Below are positions 34,277 through 38,488 of a DNA stretch of 38,488 nt, piece after piece. Positions within the stretch are counted from its first letter, which is position 1. The number at the start of each line of letters is the position of its first letter. The DNA lies in NCBI GenBank assembly GCA_944321155.1, contig CALUKG010000010.1, positions 1 through 38,488 of the forward strand, written 5' to 3'. Position numbers and translations under genes: made by a program. The stretch is from an uncultured Bacteroidales bacterium (GTDB lineage: Bacteria > Bacteroidota > Bacteroidia > Bacteroidales > Paludibacteraceae). The notes under the pieces were generated by a model. The model worked only from the letters and a program-made list of their open reading frames with translations, was not told where the DNA came from and ran no database searches.

Positions 34277-35560
34277 ATGAAAATATATGAATATCCCGAC
34301 AAAGAATCTTGGCCTGATTTAAGAGGAAGAAAAATAGAACTGATAGGGGAGGAAAACACTTCTTTTCTTGATTTGTTACGCAGAGTCAATGAAATGGGCA
34401 ACAAGGCTTTCCCCATGGATATGGCAGCCACAGCCGTCACAAAGGCTGAAATGCAATCAGCTACAGCATCTGTCGACAATATGTTGCGCCAAGCTGTAGA
34501 AATGGCAAGAAGAAACCTCTTCCACTATTTTTCCACACAATTGGAAGATTTGAAAGAAACGCAAACATCACCCGATGTATTGATACGCCAGCGGCAAGTG
34601 CCGATTGACACCATAGGCATTTTTATCCCCTATGCGGAAAAGCCTCTTTTTTCCGATTTGATAATGTTGGCTGTGCCTGCCCACATAGCCGAATGCAGGG
34701 AAATCGTTTTGTGCACTCCTCCAGCACCAGACGGACAAGTACCTTCCTCTTTATTGTATGTGGCATCTGTTTTGGGCATCACGAAAGTATTCAAGTTAAA
34801 TGCCCCCGAAGCCATAGCTGCCATGACTTGCGGAACAGAAAACATTCCACGTGTACATAAGATTTTCGCACCCCCTACACATGAGTTGCGTGCCTTGCAA
34901 GTGTTGGTCAATCCTATTGTGCCCTTTTTTATGCCGTGGGGGCTCTCCGACTTGTTCATCATCATGGACGAAACAGCATCAGTGGCATTTGTTGTAGAAG
35001 ACATCTTGCTGCAGATACAAAGTGCCGAACAGGCTACTGTCACTCTTCTGTCTGTCGATAAAGAACTGTTGCTGAACATAGACCGGAATTTGAAGGAACG
35101 CAAAAATACATTGCCCGCACATGCATTGCGCAATCTGGAACACTCCAAATCTCTTCTCATGCCAACACTTGAAAGCATTGTAGATTATACTAATGAAGCA
35201 GCTCCGCAATATGTTGAGGTCATGACCCGTTATTATATGGGAGTGGCTGAAAACATTACGGAAGCGGGAGTCGTTTTAATGGGAAATTACACAACCTTGT
35301 CGGCAGCTCACTATGTAGCTGGCATCAATCGCTATGTCCCGTTTACCGGGCAAGGACATGCAGCAAATGCACTGACACTTGCTGACTATATGCATAATGC
35401 AACCTATCTGCACATCTCCAACTACGGGCATGATTATATCAGCAATGCTATACAAATCATGTCCGATATGGAAGGAAAGCCCTATTATCAGAGCGCCTCA
35501 CTTGTACGCATGGAAGAGGAGGTGCATGACGAAGGAAAAGGCCTTCCAGACTGGGTTTAA
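34277..35560 (+). CDS. HisD-like protein lacking catalytic residues (probable pseudoenzyme)
   Basis: The 427-aa protein aligns end to end with histidinol dehydrogenase: IDTIGIFIPYAEKPLFSDLIMLAVPA, REIVLCTPPAPDG, EAIAAMTCGTENIPRVHKIFAP, AGVVLMGNYTTLSAAHYVAGIN. By-eye alignment to HisD shows the catalytic Glu-His (E. coli 326/327, APEHL) as Q311-Y312. Zinc ligands His262 and Asp360 read S249 and H345, and His367 reads R352. Gln259 (Q246) and perhaps His419 (H417) remain. The MPAGPSEV and GPGN signatures are also lost. It cannot be expected to oxidise histidinol. I start at the ATG at 34277 (MKIYEYPDKESW). No his genes are near; it sits between a porin (11 nt) and a DUF819 transporter (36 nt). 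Confidence 0.85.
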   Translation: MKIYEYPDKESWPDLRGRKIELIGEENTSFLDLLRRVNEMGNKAFPMDMAATAVTKAEMQSATASVDNMLRQAVEMARRNLFHYFSTQLEDLKETQTSPDVLIRQRQVPIDTIGIFIPYAEKPLFSDLIMLAVPAHIAECREIVLCTPPAPDGQVPSSLLYVASVLGITKVFKLNAPEAIAAMTCGTENIPRVHKIFAPPTHELRALQVLVNPIVPFFMPWGLSDLFIIMDETASVAFVVEDILLQIQSAEQATVTLLSVDKELLLNIDRNLKERKNTLPAHALRNLEHSKSLLMPTLESIVDYTNEAAPQYVEVMTRYYMGVAENITEAGVVLMGNYTTLSAAHYVAGINRYVPFTGQGHAANALTLADYMHNATYLHISNYGHDYISNAIQIMSDMEGKPYYQSASLVRMEEEVHDEGKGLPDWV

Positions 35561-35596
35561 CGAATTTATTGATGACTAACAAATAAAAATGAGATT

Positions 35597-36775
35597 ATGA
35601 AAGTTTATGTAATAACTTTAGTCTACCTCTTGTTCCCTTTTCTGATTGCATACATCTTCCATCGCTACAAATTTTTGCAGAAAGTTGGAACAGTGATTAT
35701 GGCCTATGCTGTAGGAGTGGTTATGGCTCTTACCGGCGTAATGACATTTGACGGACCCGATATGGCCATGCAATCACAGACAATGAAAACCATACAGACA
35801 TGGATTATGAACATTTCAGTGCCCCTGGCAATTCCATTGTTGTTGTTTAATTGCGATTTCCGTTTATGGACCAAGTCCTTGCCCAAAACCATAGCCGCAT
35901 TGCTGGGAGGAACACTTTCCATCGTCATTGCCGTGGTGAGCGCCTTCTTTATATTCCGTAATTCAGGCATTGACAACCTGCCCGATGTGGCTGGTATGAT
36001 GACAGCCATCTATACCGGAGGAACAATGAATTTCTATGCTCTAGGTTCAGCATTGTCGGTTGACCCTACAACGATTACTTTTGTCTATACTTTTGAGATG
36101 CTGGTCACTTTCCCTCTGCTGCTGTTTATTGTAGGAGGTGGATACAAGCTTTTTAGAAAGATTCTGCCTTATAAAGACGCCAACGTTTCCGTCTCAGAAG
36201 ACGAAGTACATGTGACCGACATAGAAGAATATGGCGGCATGGTTAAAAAACGAGTCTTGCCCAAAACCTTGTTCGGATTGCTGATTTCCGTTGTCTTCTT
36301 GGCTATTGGCGCAGGATTGTCCTTGCTCATAACAGGAAAACTCAATGAACTGGTAGTGATTCTCACCATCACAACATTAGCCATTGCAGCTTCCTTCTCC
36401 CCCAAAATACGCAATCTTCCCAAAACCTTCGAACTGGGCATGATACTGATTCTGATGTTCAGCATTGTCGTAGCTTCACAATTCGACATCTATAGCCTTG
36501 ACACAAGTGCACTGCCATTGCTCTACTTCGTATTGTATATCATGCTGGCTTCAGTTATCCTGCACTTGCTCTTCTCCCGTATTTCACGTGTTAGTGGCGA
36601 CCTCTTTACAGTGGCGCATATCGGACTGTTATGCTCGCCGCCATTCATTCCGCCAGTTGTAGGAGCCATGGGAAACAAAAAAGTACTAATTAGCGGTATT
36701 GCTATTGGACTGGCAGGATATGCCATAGGAACATATCTTGGCGTCGCGATTGCCTACCTTCTTCGTCTTTGCTAA
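35597..36775 (+). CDS. DUF819-family integral membrane protein
   Basis: The 392-aa inner-membrane protein has about ten to twelve hydrophobic helices split by a charged loop (about residues 193-217, VSVSEDEVHVTDIEEYG). The family feature is the glycine-rich TAIYTGGTMNFYALGSAL near residue 141, mirrored near the C-terminus by LLCSPPFIPPVVGAMGNKK, as in transporters with two inverted repeats. DUF819 proteins are thought to be secondary transporters, but no substrate is known to me. It follows the HisD-like gene by 36 nt and precedes the Omp85-type gene by 15 nt, so the HisD-like protein may be its cytoplasmic partner or substrate sensor. Confidence 0.88.
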   Translation: MKVYVITLVYLLFPFLIAYIFHRYKFLQKVGTVIMAYAVGVVMALTGVMTFDGPDMAMQSQTMKTIQTWIMNISVPLAIPLLLFNCDFRLWTKSLPKTIAALLGGTLSIVIAVVSAFFIFRNSGIDNLPDVAGMMTAIYTGGTMNFYALGSALSVDPTTITFVYTFEMLVTFPLLLFIVGGGYKLFRKILPYKDANVSVSEDEVHVTDIEEYGGMVKKRVLPKTLFGLLISVVFLAIGAGLSLLITGKLNELVVILTITTLAIAASFSPKIRNLPKTFELGMILILMFSIVVASQFDIYSLDTSALPLLYFVLYIMLASVILHLLFSRISRVSGDLFTVAHIGLLCSPPFIPPVVGAMGNKKVLISGIAIGLAGYAIGTYLGVAIAYLLRLC

Positions 36776-36790
36776 ACCATTCGCTGTATT

Positions 36791-38194
36791 ATGAACAAGA
36801 AGTTTGTTTTATTCATTATTTTGGGTCTGCTTTCAGTGTGGATGCCAGGGAATTTGCTTGCACAGGAAGTCCAACAATCGGACACAACTGCTCAGACAAA
36901 CCTGAAAAAAGCTAAAAAGGGTTGGACATTTGGTGCATTGCCGAGTGTAGCTTATGATGTGGATTTGGGTTTCCAATATGGTGCTTTAGCCAATGTCTAT
37001 TACTATGGCGACGGCTCAACATATCCTGAATACATGCATTCTTTCTACGTAGAAGCCGCCTATACAACAAAAAACTATGGTATTTTCCGCTTTTTCTACG
37101 ATTCCAAATTTCTCATCCCTAACCACCGGTTCACATTCGACGCATCCTATCTGCCAGATGCCATGTGCGACTTTTCCGGCTTCAATGGCTACACTTCTGT
37201 ATTCAACAACGATTGGCGCAAAAACAACAATGATGATTATGTGAGCCGTGCTTTCTACAAATACCGTCGTGACCTATTCCGCACAGCGGCGGACATTGAA
37301 GGAACCATTTCCGGTAAATGGAAATGGAATGCCGGATTAGGTGTATTGGGCTATATGATTGGTTCGGTTGACATAGACATGCTCAACAAAGGAAAAAAGG
37401 AAGAGAACAAACTTCCTGATGTGCAAGGCCTTTATGAGCGTTATGTTGATTGGGGGCTGATTAAGGGAAATGAAAAGAACGGTGGATGGCATCCTTATCT
37501 TCGTGGTGGTATTACTTATGATAGTCGTGATTTTCGTGCCAATCCTACGAAAGGAATATATGCTGATGCTTTTCTTACCTATTCATCGGCATTTGGAGAA
37601 CAGGCAGAATACAACAACCTCAAACTGAATGTCAATTTCCGTCATTACGTTTCACTCTATCGTGATTATGCCGTATTGGCTTATAGGGTAGGTGCACAAT
37701 CGCTTTTGGCTGGACATTCGCCTTTTTACATGAACACTTACCACAATACCCTTTTCCTCCAGCGTGTGCTTTACGAGGCATTGGGTGGCGGCAATTCACT
37801 TCGTGGTATTGTGCGCAACCGCGTATTGGCCAATGGTTTTGCCTATGCCAATGTGGAATTCCGTTTCAAACTGGCCAAGTTTGACATTGCCCGTCAGCAT
37901 TTCTACATAGGCATCAATCCATTCCTCGATGCCGGCATGGTAACGCAGCCTTATGAACTGGACGAAGAAAACATTCGCGCCACAGTGGCTCAAAAGAACC
38001 CCGACGACAACATTGACGACTTCTTCAATTTCGACAAGAGCCTCGTCTATTTGCCACACCTTTCAGCAGGTATGGGACTGAAAATAGCCATGAACGAAAA
38101 CTTCATTCTTTCTGTCGATTGGGCAGCACCGCTCAACAAGCAGGATGCCACAGGCTATGCCAACTTCTACATCAAGATGGGCTATCTGTTCTAA
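36791..38194 (+). CDS. Omp85/BamA-TamA-type barrel without POTRA domains
   Basis: The 467-aa protein has a signal peptide (MNKKFVLFIILGLLSVWMPGNLLAQ). A short linker follows with a DUF5982-like opening (KKGWTFGALPSVAYDVDLGFQYGAL), then a 16-strand type barrel to the C-terminal YIKMGYLF. The lid motif of Omp85 proteins appears as GGGNSLRGIVRNRVLANG, followed by the strand AYANVEFRFKLAKF. Only about 20 residues separate the signal from the barrel, so POTRA domains are absent. Such proteins are unlikely to assemble outer-membrane proteins as BamA does; a transport or lipid-related role is possible. It is the last gene of the porin-HisD-like-DUF819 cluster. Confidence 0.85.
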   Translation: MNKKFVLFIILGLLSVWMPGNLLAQEVQQSDTTAQTNLKKAKKGWTFGALPSVAYDVDLGFQYGALANVYYYGDGSTYPEYMHSFYVEAAYTTKNYGIFRFFYDSKFLIPNHRFTFDASYLPDAMCDFSGFNGYTSVFNNDWRKNNNDDYVSRAFYKYRRDLFRTAADIEGTISGKWKWNAGLGVLGYMIGSVDIDMLNKGKKEENKLPDVQGLYERYVDWGLIKGNEKNGGWHPYLRGGITYDSRDFRANPTKGIYADAFLTYSSAFGEQAEYNNLKLNVNFRHYVSLYRDYAVLAYRVGAQSLLAGHSPFYMNTYHNTLFLQRVLYEALGGGNSLRGIVRNRVLANGFAYANVEFRFKLAKFDIARQHFYIGINPFLDAGMVTQPYELDEENIRATVAQKNPDDNIDDFFNFDKSLVYLPHLSAGMGLKIAMNENFILSVDWAAPLNKQDATGYANFYIKMGYLF

Positions 38195-38216
38195 AGCATT
38201 ATTCACAAGTATATGG

Positions 38217-38249
38217 ACAGAGGTCGGGAAATTCCTGGCCTCTGTTTTT
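38217..38249 (+). terminator. Terminator of the envelope cluster
   Basis: ACAGAGG (38217-38223) pairs with CCTCTGT (38239-38245). The stem continues inward with two G-T pairs, and T's follow to 38249. It lies 22 nt past the last stop. Confidence 0.85.
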
Positions 38250-38285
38250 GTATGTAAAGGAATCTTCCTTATCATTTCCCCAGTC

Positions 38286-38305
38286 ATTCCGCAGAAATGC
38301 GGAAT
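38286..38305. repeat. REP-like palindromic element
   Basis: ATTCCGCA-GAAA-TGCGGAAT is a perfect 8-bp stem with a 4-nt loop inside the context GTC...CCAGT. It strongly resembles the GTCATTCC...GGAATCCAGT repetitive palindromes scattered in many bacterial genomes and mobilised by RAYT transposases. Only one copy is in the window. Bases 38306-38440 hold no gene I recognise. Confidence 0.5.
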
Positions 38306-38456
38306 CCAGTAATGTGGCCTAACAGCGTCCGTTATCAATATCATTCCGTATTCTGATGTTCAATCCACAAATAATTACGCAACTCCCCGTTTTGAATTCC
38401 GCTCTCTAATCATTATTATTGCTGTCCGATAAAAATTTTGCAAAGGAATAAAAATA

Positions 38457-38484
38457 GGGCTGACTTCATTTGCGAGGTCAGCCC
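38457..38484 (-). terminator. Terminator of a minus-strand gene right of the window
   Basis: GGGCTGAC (38457-38464) pairs with GTCAGCCC (38477-38484), extended inward by three pairs. On the minus strand it is followed by ATTTTTATT. The gene it would serve lies outside the window. Confidence 0.65.
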
Positions 38485-38488
38485 ATTT

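Overview
The window looks like chromosomal DNA of a gut-type Bacteroidales bacterium (Bacteroides/Phocaeicola/Prevotella relatives); I cannot fix the genus by eye. Three things support this. Many genes carry the Bacteroidetes vegetative promoter (-33 TTTG, 19-20 nt spacer, -7 TAnnTTTG). Ribosome binding sites are mostly weak and A-rich. The family content is also typical: GldF, DUF4494, DUF819, OMP_b-brl-type receptors, a 125-aa membrane-anchored conserved protein, and outer-membrane barrels ending in aromatic residues. There is no CRISPR array, phage, transposase or integrase. Most of the window is housekeeping DNA with envelope functions mixed in.

Layout. 1-4,150: minus-strand operon coaX > outer-membrane barrel > TPR lipid/envelope protein > lptC, closed by a hairpin. 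4,200-9,830: minus-strand single genes and pairs, namely a small acidic lipoprotein, an acyl-CoA synthetase, a membrane-anchored small protein, and a mutY/M28-peptidase overlap pair. 9,950-11,760: tRNA-Arg(TCT), then two paralogous Hsp20 genes. Each Hsp20 gene is preceded by a sigma-54-like -24/-12 element and TGTCA/TGACA inverted repeats. 11,760-13,815: minus-strand lipoprotein > PAS > FluC(CrcB) operon, with fabD upstream. 14,250-16,584: plus-strand pepT-gcvT. 16,670-20,340: minus-strand gldF > cobalamin-dependent methionine synthase core > barrel > phosphodiesterase. 20,480-24,610: PagL-like acyloxyacyl hydrolase, facing a Crp/Fnr regulator-TPR pair. 24,890-27,340: a 19-codon leader ORF with an unusually strong Shine-Dalgarno, overlapping a TonB-receptor-like outer-membrane protein. 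27,440-30,590: DUF4494-yggS-recQ. 30,650-38,250: pheT followed by a compact four-gene envelope cluster.

Most worth following up is the cluster at 33,219-38,194: porin, HisD-family protein, DUF819 membrane protein, Omp85-type barrel without POTRA domains. It is tightly packed and ends in a strong terminator. The HisD-like protein keeps the fold-level similarity but has lost the catalytic Glu-His pair and two of four zinc ligands. It therefore looks like a pseudoenzyme or binding protein working with an inner-membrane transporter and two outer-membrane barrels. Other notable points are a MetH reduced exactly to its folate, cap and cobalamin modules, a GldF without GldG, the sigma-54-like control of the Hsp20 pair, and the leader ORF at 24,890.

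All family calls are by-eye recognition of protein sequence; no database search was run.
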